A DNA stretch of 9,885 nt from JAUXFK01 sp034189035 (GTDB taxonomy: Bacteria > Desulfobacterota > UBA8473): positions 1-9,885 of the forward strand of contig JAXHVA010000133.1 in the NCBI GenBank assembly GCA_034189035.1, written 5' to 3'. The notes beneath the pieces were generated by a model. That model was not told the origin of the DNA. It made no database searches and saw only the letters and a program-made list of their open reading frames with translations. This document shows positions 1 to 7,109 of the stretch, piece after piece. Made by a program: the position numbers and the translations under genes. How positions within the stretch are numbered: the stretch's first letter is position 1; each line of letters begins with the position of its first letter.

Positions 1-131
1 TCCACAAAGTAGACCAGGGCTTTTTTTATTATATCGCGTTCTTCCTGTACCTTCTTTACCTCTTGTTTCAACCTGTGGATCTCTTCATCCTTGGCTTTAA
101 GACGACCTTTACCTGGAAAGGATTCTTCCAG
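1..131 (-). mobile_element. IS3-family transposase OrfA remnant (C-terminal part, runs off the window)
   Basis: Minus-strand translation from about 131 to 1 contains FPGKGRLK, then a charged heptad-like helix (KDEEIHRLKQEV, QEERDIIKKAL). This is the hallmark C-terminal coiled coil of IS3/IS911-type OrfA, which in that family promotes transposase multimerisation. The helix-turn-helix N-terminal half of OrfA is absent: the reading frame instead runs upstream, in frame, into the tail of the decayed chemoreceptor. The element reads toward position 1, so orfB and the right end of the IS, if present, lie outside the window. No terminal inverted repeat can be assigned. I infer a truncated IS or a deletion junction near 120-135. 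The family call is fairly sure; the exact breakpoint is not. Confidence 0.75.
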
Positions 132-1278
132 CGAACTTATTGCAGTTTGATGCGTAATAACAGAAATACTTTCTAAACTCTTCGATATCTCCTCTGTTGT
201 CTTGGATTGTTATGAAGCAGCATTGGCTATCTGAACAACCAAATCAGTTATTTTCTTTGACTATTCTATTATCTTTTTTAAAGCATCTCCCAAGTGATTT
301 ACTAAACTACCCCCCCCCCCTTTGTACATCATCAGTCCCAGCTTTGATAGAATCAACGATACTATTTGTTTCCATCTAAATCGTTTCAATCGTAGAAGCA
401 ACCTCTTTTGTAGCTGAAGTAATTCTTTCAGCGAGTTTTATTGCCTCATCTGCTAGAACGGCAAACCCTCTCCCTTGTTCGTCTTCCCTGGCTGCTTCTA
501 TTGAAGCGTTTAACGCCAGAAAGTTTGTCTCGTCTGCTATATCATCTACTAATTCGATGATTTCCCCAATCTCTTCAGCCTTATTATCCAGTCCTGATAT
601 GCGTGAAGTAGAGTCTTCAACTGCATTTGTAACCTTCTCAATCCCTCTTATAGTCTAGCCTACAATCTCTCTACTTTTCTCTGCAAATTCCATTGCTTAA
701 TAGCCAATATTAGATGCATTTCCTGCATTTTTTACAACCTCAAGAATTGTAGAAGCTATCGCTTCTATTGCAGTGACTACATCTGTTGTCTGGACTTTTT
801 GGGACTCCGTTCCTTTTGCTATTTGTCTACTGGTAGTTGCAATCTCTTTAGAGGCCACAGCTATTTGCTGAGTAGATGTTAAAATTTAAGTTAGAATAGC
901 TTAAATATTATCCATAAGAAGATTAATCCACATTGACAACTCATCCATTTCGTCTATGGTATTTAACCTTCAGCTTCTTTGTCAGGTCTCCTTCACCCTC
1001 TGCTATATCCTTAACCAAGGAGACAAAACGAGTTGTGGGGTTTGTTACCATCTAAATTGATAATAATTAACGAGATCTCAATTGAGAGCAATCGAAAAAA
1101 GTCCCCATAAGCTGATTCCCACCTTCCCCATACTGAATAGACTATACTTATTGACGGTCCTAAAAAGACTGTAATCTTTGCGATGAACTTCCATTTGAAC
1201 AGAGCATAGAATACTATAGTAACTGAAGGTAAAATAAAGGATATCAACCCTAATTCTATTATATAAATCTATATCCAT
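130..1278 (-). pseudogene. Methyl-accepting chemotaxis protein, heavily degraded
   Basis: Stitching frames on the minus strand rebuilds a chemoreceptor. The N-terminus (ATG at 1278, MDIDLYNRI) leads, after a frame change, into two hydrophobic segments (about 1140-1245). A HAMP region follows (TTRFVSLVKDIAEGEGDLTKK, about 975-1040; TIDEMDEL, about 935-960). Then comes the cytoplasmic signalling hairpin with its conserved tip (DETNFLALNASIEAARED, EQGRGFAVLADEAIKLAERI, about 420-540). Such proteins sit in the inner membrane and signal to CheA/CheW. There is no room for a large periplasmic sensor domain. Lesions seen: a one-base insertion near 961-963; TAA at 901-903, 886-888, 697-699 and 210-212; TAG at 655-657, 376-378 and 261-263; and a frameshift at an eleven-C run (310-320). 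It begins 34 bases after the PilZ stop, so the two were probably cotranscribed. The 3' end is replaced by IS3 orfA sequence. Confidence 0.88.
310..320. repeat. Eleven-C homopolymer at a frameshift
   Basis: An uninterrupted run of eleven C (G on the coding strand) sits inside the chemoreceptor remnant. Upstream of it the receptor reads ...SIKAGTDDVQ; downstream the receptor frame resumes one phase off as VNHLGDALKKII. The run is therefore the site of a frameshift by slippage or by a sequencing miscount. Confidence 0.85.
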
Positions 1279-1312
1279 TATAAATTTCCGCTCTTTTTTT
1301 GTTTCTATTTAT

Positions 1313-1720
1313 TCATCTGCTCTTATCCATAAACTCAATGAGTCCTTTCAAGTCATCTTCATATATATTTATAAACTTAACACCAATCTCATACCTCTCT
1401 TCTTTTATAATTTCCTCTGTTCTCACAACCTCAGCTATGGCTGTAACAGGTCTTGATATGGAGCTTTCATGAACCTTAAAGAAGCCTGGTTTGAATTTGT
1501 GCCAGCCCTGTAAGGTTATGTCTACCTGGATTACTGTCCCAACTTCTATTATGCGGTTTGATTCAAACATCAAACCTCCGCCACCAATATTCTTAACGGT
1601 TGCTTCTTCAATATCCATATTGTCTAAAGGGTATTTTAATGCGTGATATTCGACTCTAGTATTCTTCGGAAGACGAATACATGATCGTCTTTCTTTTGGA
1701 TCGGCCTTTTTCAAAGCCAT
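1313..1720 (-). CDS. PilZ-domain protein (putative c-di-GMP receptor)
   Basis: This 135-residue protein is the size of a stand-alone PilZ domain. PilZ proteins bind cyclic di-GMP in the cytoplasm and control motility, adhesion or exopolysaccharide. The N-terminal RxxxR motif is present (R12-S-C-I-R16, inside ERRSCIRLP). The second motif, normally (D/N)xSxxG, reads N44-I-G46-G-G-G49, so the usual Ser is Gly. The remaining beta-barrel pattern (GTVIQVDITL, ITAIAEVVRT-like strands, YEIGVKFINI) and a C-terminal helix (DLKGLIEFMDK) fit the family. ATG at 1718-1720 is supported by an AGAGGGGG Shine-Dalgarno seven or so bases upstream. A consensus promoter lies about 100 bases upstream, and a chemoreceptor pseudogene follows after 34 bases, which links it to motility control. 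Ligand binding with the Ser-to-Gly change is uncertain. Confidence 0.88.
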   Translation of the reverse strand: MALKKADPKERRSCIRLPKNTRVEYHALKYPLDNMDIEEATVKNIGGGGLMFESNRIIEVGTVIQVDITLQGWHKFKPGFFKVHESSISRPVTAIAEVVRTEEIIKEERYEIGVKFINIYEDDLKGLIEFMDKSR

Positions 1721-1825
1721 CTTTCCCCCTCTTTTTATCTACCCAGACCATTGCGAACGAAAATATTAGACAATCTCACCCTAATTAAATACCTATCATA
1801 CCCTATTCCTTGATACAAGTGTTTA

Positions 1826-1855
1826 ATTATAATGCATTAACTAAATACATGTCAA
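1826..1855 (-). promoter_or_regulatory. Sigma70-type promoter for the PilZ gene
   Basis: Read on the minus strand there is a perfect TTGACA (-35, 1850-1855), an 18-base spacer and a perfect TATAAT (-10, 1826-1831). Transcription would start near 1819, giving a leader of about 100 bases to the PilZ ATG at 1720. Both hexamers match the full consensus, so a strong constitutive-type promoter is plausible. No operator-like repeat is obvious around it. Confidence 0.75.
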
Positions 1856-2028
1856 ACAAAAAGGATCTGGCAAAAAATGAAGTGGCTAGTTTTTCTATAA
1901 TCACTTATATAGGTTTTGAGTCCTTTTGTAAATTTTAAATAATTTTCTACAGTCTCATCACTGAGTGTCAACTGAACAAAAAGCTGCCAAGCTTTTGGGA
2001 TCTGGTGAATGCCCTGTTTCGAAACCAT
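1852..2028 (-). CDS. Possible 58-residue protein of unknown function
   Basis: An open frame begins at ATG 2026-2028, 34 bases after the alpha/beta-hydrolase stop, and ends at TGA 1852-1854. The product starts MVSKQGIHQIPKAWQLFVQL and continues with TLSDETVENYLKF and a basic, aromatic C-terminus. It has no membrane segment or signal peptide, and I do not recognise the family. The codons look like those of the neighbours and the AGGA before the start is a weak ribosome binding site. The stop codon overlaps the -35 box of the PilZ promoter. It could be a genuine small protein at the end of the hydrolase transcript, or the surviving fragment of a longer broken gene. Confidence 0.35.
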   Translation of the reverse strand: MVSKQGIHQIPKAWQLFVQLTLSDETVENYLKFTKGLKTYISDYRKTSHFIFCQILFV

Positions 2029-2062
2029 ATATTTCCTAATAGAAGAGTATTGAACTGTGTTT

Positions 2063-3001
2063 TTATTTAATGGTTTTTTTCAAAATTGTAGCTATTGCTT
2101 TCTCCAATGCACGGTTAAATTCTTCTGGACGATTCATCATTAAGAAATGATCCGCTTCCTTCAAAACAATGGCATCGAAAAAAGCCATATGTCGTCGGTT
2201 TGCCTCATAGTTAATAGGCCACAAATCTCCGTTCACGGTTATGACGGGAATATGAATTTTACCAAACATATTAGCTGCTTCCCCTGTGATGTACTGTTCC
2301 ATCATTTCTTTCATAGCACTTAAGGCGACAGCTGGTGGTGCAGCAGATATATCGGAGAGAATCCACTCGCGAAGCTGCGGATCGCATTGGGGTAAAATCA
2401 TATCCTTTATGAAATGCCGACTCTCGGTTCGAAAATCCTTCTCTAAAGGAGCAATCATATTTACAAGCTTTTCGCGAGTCATTGGGTATTCTATGTTTTC
2501 AAGTGTATCTATTCCTATTAGCCCTAGAACACGACTTGGCATGAGTCGGGTAGCTTCAGCAATCACTGAACCACCCATAGAATGTCCTATCAGAATAACG
2601 CTATGGCTGTCTGTTGCTTCTGTCACAACCTGAACATCCTCTCCGAAAGCCTTCATGCTGTATTGTGAACGTGTCAAACCTGAGTGGCCATGACCAGCAA
2701 GGTCAAGCACGATAATACGATGATTTTTAGAGAAATGTGATAGCTGTGCACGCCAATAACGAGCATCGCAGCTCCAACCATGAACGAAAATAAGTGTCGG
2801 CTCTCCTTTTCCATGGATTTCATAAGAAATTGGAGTGCCGTCTTTGGAGCGTACAATATAAGGCCATTCTGATTGCGCCCGGACTGTCCCATAGGCCAAT
2901 AATAGAAATAAAAAACAGGTAAATAGAATAATCGAGCATTGCATGTTCTGGTTACTGTGGTTTTTTTTATGTATAGCAACTGCCTCTGTTGCATATCCCA
3001 T
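2063..3001 (-). CDS. Exported alpha/beta-hydrolase
   Basis: This 312-residue hydrolase has a signal peptide: basic residues near 12-13, a hydrophobic core at 23-38 and a likely cleavage after A42 (TVRA|QS). It is probably periplasmic or secreted. The mature part is a complete alpha/beta-hydrolase fold: oxyanion-hole HGW at 74-76, LDLAGHGHS at 99-107, nucleophile elbow GHSMGG at 139-144 with S141, likely acid D259 (NGD) and catalytic H285 (ADHF). Family members cleave esters, lactones, amides or C-halogen bonds; the substrate cannot be read from the sequence. ATG at 3001 is preferred because AAAGGAG lies seven to eight bases upstream; the internal Met20, right before the hydrophobic core, has no ribosome binding site. 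It stands alone, with an IS630 relic upstream on the other strand. Confidence 0.9.
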   Translation of the reverse strand: MGYATEAVAIHKKNHSNQNMQCSIILFTCFLFLLLAYGTVRAQSEWPYIVRSKDGTPISYEIHGKGEPTLIFVHGWSCDARYWRAQLSHFSKNHRIIVLDLAGHGHSGLTRSQYSMKAFGEDVQVVTEATDSHSVILIGHSMGGSVIAEATRLMPSRVLGLIGIDTLENIEYPMTREKLVNMIAPLEKDFRTESRHFIKDMILPQCDPQLREWILSDISAAPPAVALSAMKEMMEQYITGEAANMFGKIHIPVITVNGDLWPINYEANRRHMAFFDAIVLKEADHFLMMNRPEEFNRALEKAIATILKKTIK

Positions 3002-3031
3002 TATCTATTCTCCTTTACTTTGAATGTAGGG

Positions 3032-3060
3032 TTCACCTGTGCTATAAAGCATAGGGTGAA
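3032..3060. repeat. 29-bp imperfect palindrome in the hydrolase leader
   Basis: TTCACC (3032-3037) and GGTGAA (3055-3060) are perfect inverted arms. Inside them TGTGCT and AGCATA pair with one mismatch around an ATAA loop, with one extra G. It lies just upstream of the hydrolase ribosome binding site. There is no T-run on either side, so a terminator is unlikely. It could be an operator or an mRNA leader hairpin; the role is inference. Confidence 0.5.
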
Positions 3061-3160
3061 ACAATTTAATATAGTTATTGTCTTTATGGGAGTCTAACGA
3101 TCCAAAAGACAGTGATTATGATAACGCCTGATGGGATGGTAAACTCTCTCTTATCACCTT

Positions 3161-3542
3161 AAAACCCACTACAATTTCGATTTAAAAGTAATACACTGCC
3201 AATGACTATTTAAAAAGTTAGGCTTTTCCTTGCAACAGCAATGTAAAACGCCAACTGGCGATGACTTTGAAAAAAGAGCGGCCTTTAAAAATAAATTAAA
3301 TGAAGCTCTCCCTAATGATGACATAGAATCTCTTTATTACGACGAAGCATCTTTTAGGCGAGAAAATACTGTAACAAGAGGATAGCACCTCCGTGGCCAC
3401 AAAGAACTGTTGAATACCCTATGACATTTGATAAAACTGGTGTATGCGGAACAGTCAATCCTTGTGATGGAGCTCTATTGTTATTAGTTTTAACGGATTT
3501 GATTCAAAAAATTTTGTTTACTCCCTTAAATGGCTGCTTTGA
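3161..3542 (+). mobile_element. IS630-family transposase remnant
   Basis: Plus-strand frames give LFKKLGFSLQ, then FEKRAAFKNKLNEAL and a YYDEASFRRENTVTRG block with the first catalytic Asp of the DDE triad (codon 3341-3343). After a frame change comes QRTVEYPMTFDKTGVCGTVN, and after another FNGFDSKNFVYSLKWLL, ending at TGA 3540. This order is characteristic of IS630/Tc1-mariner-type bacterial transposases. Lesions are TGA at 3203-3205, TAG at 3383-3385 (where family members usually have Trp), and frameshifts near 3395-3400 and 3487-3491. The N-terminal helix-turn-helix and the last catalytic residues are missing. It cannot encode an active enzyme. No terminal repeats or TA duplication are recognisable. 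It fills most of the gap between the hydrolase and the amidohydrolase remnant. Confidence 0.75.
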
Positions 3543-3680
3543 AAAATGTAAAACCTCTATTGCTCTTTTATAAAGGACAATACATATTGGCTTTTGGATT
3601 TTGAGGTGAGGTTCCCCCGCTGGATTGTAGGAGTTCCTTCCTTCGGATCTTCGCATGTCTGCTTTCTAATCAGACCTCCC

Positions 3681-4757
3681 TTATTCCGTGCCAAAATACA
3701 GCCTGCCTGCGTTTTTGTAAGTGATTTTCTTTGAACATCATCAAATTCTGCAAGTTTATCCAGCAGAATATTATACCATACCATCACACAGTCGTGATAG
3801 TATGGATTTTGAAAAGTGGGAAAGTGACCGCAAAGATCACTGCCAAGTATGATTCTATCCTGATTGTCATTGGCAAGGATCACTTCATGGATCCATTCCT
3901 CCTTCGGGATGAGATAGTCGGTAAAATCATCGGGGGTTTTTTTCGGATAGCATATGGCACTCTCATAGGCTACCCATAATAAATCGACCATCAGATTCGG
4001 ATACTTCTCCATCATATCGGCAACCCTTATGTAATAGTCCGCTGAACCCTTCTCGATACACCGCAATGCGCCCAGATGATCTTCAGGTCTTTGTATTTGG
4101 AATTGGACAGTACTTCTTCCAGTTTGTGTATGTAAACGTACCTGTCAGGAGTAATAGGCTTGATACTGCTGACGATAGATTACTGTTTTGGTGAATGTTG
4201 ATAGGTATTTGTTCTTCAACACAGAATCTGTAGATAGGGGCCATGGCGGGATGGTTGCATCGTGCCGTCTCCCCAATTGTAAGGTCGGTTAGGTCATCAT
4301 GCCTGAACAGGACTTCGCCTACCCCCTTCCAGAATGGATGTTTTCTCCAGAGTTCTTTAATGTACTCGATTGCGCTCAAATTAGTGGGACCGAATCCATT
4401 AATAGTCGGCGCAATTAACGCTTTATCCTCTTCCTTGAGACTTTTATATTGATAAGCGAAAATCTTATCCGTCGAAGCAAAATATGTGCATTTCGAATTG
4501 TTATCAAGATAGTAGGAAGGTTCAACTAGCTCGAAATACTCCCACTTTTTCTCGACCGGTAGCCCGAAGATTATGTTTTTAACAATATTGCCGTTTTTCA
4601 TCGTTTGAAGAAGCCCTGTGGTTTCGTCGTGAGTATAAAACCCATCCGTTCTCTGCATGAAGTTCACGAAATGCAGATGCATATCGATAACCGTTACTAC
4701 GCACCGGCACTCCTAACCGGAGCCCATTAATTAATCGATGTCAAAGGTCATAATCAT
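3681..4757 (-). pseudogene. Amidohydrolase (TIM-barrel, PF04909-type) broken by stops and frameshifts
   Basis: Reconstructed across three frame changes, this is a roughly 355-residue metal-dependent amidohydrolase of the type that includes aromatic-acid decarboxylases. Metal ligands are still readable: HxH in VIDMHLHF, His in NIHQNS, His in IIWAHCGVSRR and Asp in ILGSDLCGHF. The original start is probably ATG 4755-4757, with AAAGGAG eight bases upstream (4766-4772). That reading meets TAA at codon 9 (4731-4733) and TAG at codon 15 (4713-4715). Frameshifts fall near 4167-4182, 4041-4050 and 3721-3732; past the last, the native end reads YKNAGRLYFGTE and stops at TAA 3681-3683. It lies about 170 bases after the B12 subunit on the same strand, so it was probably the last step of that operon. 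A late ATG at 4682 could restart translation, but the internal frameshifts still abolish the protein. Confidence 0.88.
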
Positions 4758-4928
4758 TGTATTTTCTCCTTTGGAAAAGGCCTCGAAATAGCGGCTTAAT
4801 ATACAATGTCGAATGGGAAAAGCATATCGGAACACTTCGTAATGTTTAATATATGAAAACGTCCTCTTGATTTTCATTTTTATGACTTCTCAAAGGGATT
4901 TGTCATTCGGGCAACAGCTCGTTTACAT

Positions 4929-5351
4929 CTATTTCCTCCTCTCCCTTTTTACCCGCTCTTCAATATGCTGAACCATCTCTTGGGTGGGTGTACTCTGTCC
5001 AAAAAATCCGGTTATACCGTATTCTCTTAGAGCAGGCCTGTCTTCCACTATAATCCTTCCGCCAGCGATGACGCAAATATCATCGCACCCTCTCTCTTTC
5101 AGCAATGAAACAACCTTTGGAAAAAATATCATATACAGATGATCGTTTAAGTAACTCAAAGCAATGACATCAGCATCTTCTTCTATCGCAGTATTGACGA
5201 TATGCTCCGGAGTATTGAACTTACCCAGATAAACCACTTCCATTCCAGCCTCTTTCAGCACATGGCTTAAATATACAATCCCTCTATCATGGCAATCCAG
5301 CCCAGGCATGGCTACAACTACCTTAATCTTCCTTTTGGAATTCTCTATCAT
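4929..5351 (-). CDS. B12-binding small subunit of an acyl-CoA mutase
   Basis: This 140-residue protein is a stand-alone cobalamin-binding domain, the length typical of small subunits of two-component mutases such as 2-hydroxyisobutyryl-CoA mutase. The base-off/His-on motif DxHxxG is intact (D19-C-H21-D-R-G24), with H21 the lower axial cobalt ligand. SxL follows at S66-Y-L68, and the GG nucleotide-loop pair is at 97-98 (VIAGGRI). Near the C-terminus the usual G-P-G-T turn reads G-Q-S-T (118-121). It should carry adenosylcobalamin and associate with the large subunit encoded immediately upstream. ATG 5351 has AAGGAG a few bases upstream. The gap to the large subunit is 60 bases and holds a stem-loop. 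No MeaB-type chaperone gene is in view. Confidence 0.93.
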   Translation of the reverse strand: MIENSKRKIKVVVAMPGLDCHDRGIVYLSHVLKEAGMEVVYLGKFNTPEHIVNTAIEEDADVIALSYLNDHLYMIFFPKVVSLLKERGCDDICVIAGGRIIVEDRPALREYGITGFFGQSTPTQEMVQHIEERVKRERRK

Positions 5352-5371
5352 AAATCACTCCTTTCCTAATC

Positions 5372-5389
5372 CAAAAGCGGCAGCTTTTG
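5372..5389. repeat. Perfect stem-loop between the two mutase subunit genes
   Basis: CAAAAGC (5372-5378) and GCTTTTG (5383-5389) form a perfect seven-base-pair stem with a GGCA/TGCC loop. It lies between the large-subunit stop (5412) and the ribosome binding site of the B12 subunit. No T-run follows in the direction of transcription, so a terminator is unlikely. An intercistronic processing or stabilising hairpin is possible. Confidence 0.55.
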
Positions 5390-5411
5390 ATATTTCAGTT
5401 TAAGTGCCCAA

Positions 5412-7091
5412 TTAAAGGGAATACTGTAAAACACCATACGGATCATAACTTGCACCATTTGCCTCACGAATCACACCTAATATCTCCCCCAGGGTTGCTT
5501 TTGCTTTTAATGATTCCTTCATCAATGGAATCAGGTTATGGCCCTCGCCCTTTTTAGCTTGTGCTCTCAAATCTTCCAATGAATCCTTTACCTTCTTTTT
5601 GTCCCTCTTATCCCTGATTCTTTTGACCTCATCTTCTCTCTTCTTTGAGGTTGTAATCTGTTCATCGAGAGGTCTATCTCTGCCCACCTTTATTGGGACT
5701 TCCTCTTCCTTTGGGATCACAAATTCATTCATTCCGACTATAATCCTTTCCTTTTCTTCTATCTCCTTTTGTTCTTTGATGAGTTCGTTCTCCAGCTCTG
5801 AGCCGATCCAACCTGACTCAGTTGCCTTAATCGCACCGCCCATATCATCTATATTGTTGATAATATTGAACATCTTCTCTTCCATACTCTTTGTAAGTGA
5901 CTCTATGAAATACGACCCTGCTAGTGGATCTGCTACACTTGCTACCCTCGATTCATAGGCAAGTATATTGTGGATATTGAGAGAGGTTAAAGCCGAGTGT
6001 TCGGTAAGGATATAATAGCCTTCATCGTATCCTGCGGGATCAAAAGACTGCAGCCCACCCAGTACACAGGCAAGGGATTGGAGAGTTACCCGTGCCACAT
6101 TGTTTACAGGTTGTTGTACAGTGAGAGAATTACCTGAGGTGTGAACAGAGAGATATAACCTGCTGGACTCGGGTTTCTGTGCGCCGTATTTATCCTTTAT
6201 CAATTTGGCCCATACCCTTCTAGCTGCCCTGAATTTACAGACCTCTTCAAAGAAGTCGATATCACAAGCACATCCAAAGACATTGACCCTCTTTGCAAAC
6301 TCATCTATATGATATCCTCTGTTTATCATTCTCCGGATGTACTCTTCCATTATAGAGATGGTAAATGCCATTTCCTGTATGGCATTTGCTCCTTTTTCAT
6401 GCATATCGTAAGCATTGGGAGCAATCGGATGCCATCTCGGGGTGTTTTTTATAGAATACTCAATAACATCGGTTGCCAATTTTGCAGCGAGGTCTAGTGG
6501 CTTTGCATTTGTCTCATACATACTGTAAACCAAATGTATCGGTTCATTAAGTATAGAACCGCTGATCTTTGTGAGATCGTATCCCATCTCTTCTGCATAG
6601 GCAACAAAAGCTGCATACACGACTGCTGCTGCCATTGAAGGGTTATTAAAAGAGACGCTTACATCCTCTAAAGATATACCATCAAAAAGGTCATACATAT
6701 CCTGTAGACAAACCAAAGAGACACCACTGACACCTGCATAGCCTTCAGCAAGAGGATGGTCCGGGTCAATCCCCTGATGAGTGATTGTATCGCCGAAACA
6801 GTATAGCCCTGAGGCCCCTTTCTCCAGCAGATACTTATATCTCTTATTCGTGTCCGCTGTTGAACCCAATCCTGTAAAAACCCTTCTTGTCCATAATTTC
6901 CCACGATACATGTTCTTCCATATACCCCTTGTGAAAGGATATTCACCAGGGTTTGCAATGTCGCTCAAATAATCAATGTGTTCCAAATCCTGTGGCCCAT
7001 AAACCTCTTTTACAGGAATCCCTGAAGATGTCTCTGTTACTGGGCATGTATCAAACCTCCGGCTTGATTTAATCTTTTCAGCAGTTGCCAT
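5412..7091 (-). CDS. Acyl-CoA mutase large (catalytic) subunit, methylmalonyl-CoA mutase family, divergent active site
   Basis: This 559-residue TIM-barrel subunit lacks a B12 domain, as in two-component mutases (large subunits about 560 residues). Family landmarks: YPFTRGIWKNMYRG (51-64), DPDHP (109-113), DLFDGI near 134-139, VSVSFN (144-149), FRAARRVWAK (288-297), TSGNSLT (318-324) and ADPLAGSYFIE (387-397). Adenosylcobalamin-dependent mutases move a carbonyl-CoA or similar group between adjacent carbons by a radical route. By eye alignment with methylmalonyl-CoA mutase, Tyr89 becomes F72, Gln197 becomes L181 (GSILNE), His244 becomes D229 (AYDMHEKG), and the GGTQSLHTNS-type loop reads GGLQSFDPAG. 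The substrate is therefore unlikely to be methylmalonyl-CoA. Residues 430-520 form a highly charged linker (EEKER, KKREDEVKRIRDKRDKKK). The start has AAGGAG upstream. The gene sits 49 bases after the FAA-family gene. Confidence 0.93.
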   Translation of the reverse strand: MATAEKIKSSRRFDTCPVTETSSGIPVKEVYGPQDLEHIDYLSDIANPGEYPFTRGIWKNMYRGKLWTRRVFTGLGSTADTNKRYKYLLEKGASGLYCFGDTITHQGIDPDHPLAEGYAGVSGVSLVCLQDMYDLFDGISLEDVSVSFNNPSMAAAVVYAAFVAYAEEMGYDLTKISGSILNEPIHLVYSMYETNAKPLDLAAKLATDVIEYSIKNTPRWHPIAPNAYDMHEKGANAIQEMAFTISIMEEYIRRMINRGYHIDEFAKRVNVFGCACDIDFFEEVCKFRAARRVWAKLIKDKYGAQKPESSRLYLSVHTSGNSLTVQQPVNNVARVTLQSLACVLGGLQSFDPAGYDEGYYILTEHSALTSLNIHNILAYESRVASVADPLAGSYFIESLTKSMEEKMFNIINNIDDMGGAIKATESGWIGSELENELIKEQKEIEEKERIIVGMNEFVIPKEEEVPIKVGRDRPLDEQITTSKKREDEVKRIRDKRDKKKVKDSLEDLRAQAKKGEGHNLIPLMKESLKAKATLGEILGVIREANGASYDPYGVLQYSL

Positions 7092-7109
7092 ATCTATCTC
7101 CTTTCCGAC

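Noticed and set aside
130..1278. Stop-codon reassignment (TAA/TAG read as Gln)
   Set aside because: Intact genes in the window terminate at TAA and TAG at natural ends, and the receptor also carries frameshifts, which fits decay.
1011..1278. Two overlapping small membrane proteins on the minus strand
   Set aside because: They are two frames of the same chemoreceptor N-terminus split by an indel, not separate genes.
1979..1996. AAAAGC/GCTTTT hairpin after the hydrolase gene as a terminator
   Set aside because: The stem is six pairs with only two G-C, the T-run is short, and it lies within the 58-residue open frame.
3557..3680. C-terminal extension of the amidohydrolase frame beyond FDDVQRK
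   Set aside because: The native frame (YKNAGRLYFGTE) ends at TAA 3681-3683; the extension is an out-of-frame read after a frameshift and has no family character.
4731..4874. 48-codon upstream extension in frame with the amidohydrolase start
   Set aside because: It starts without a good ribosome binding site, while AAAGGAG sits correctly before the ATG at 4757; it looks like chance openness.
5599..5958. Plus-strand open frame rich in Ser/Leu
   Set aside because: It is the antisense shadow of the charged linker of the mutase large subunit and has no ribosome binding site.
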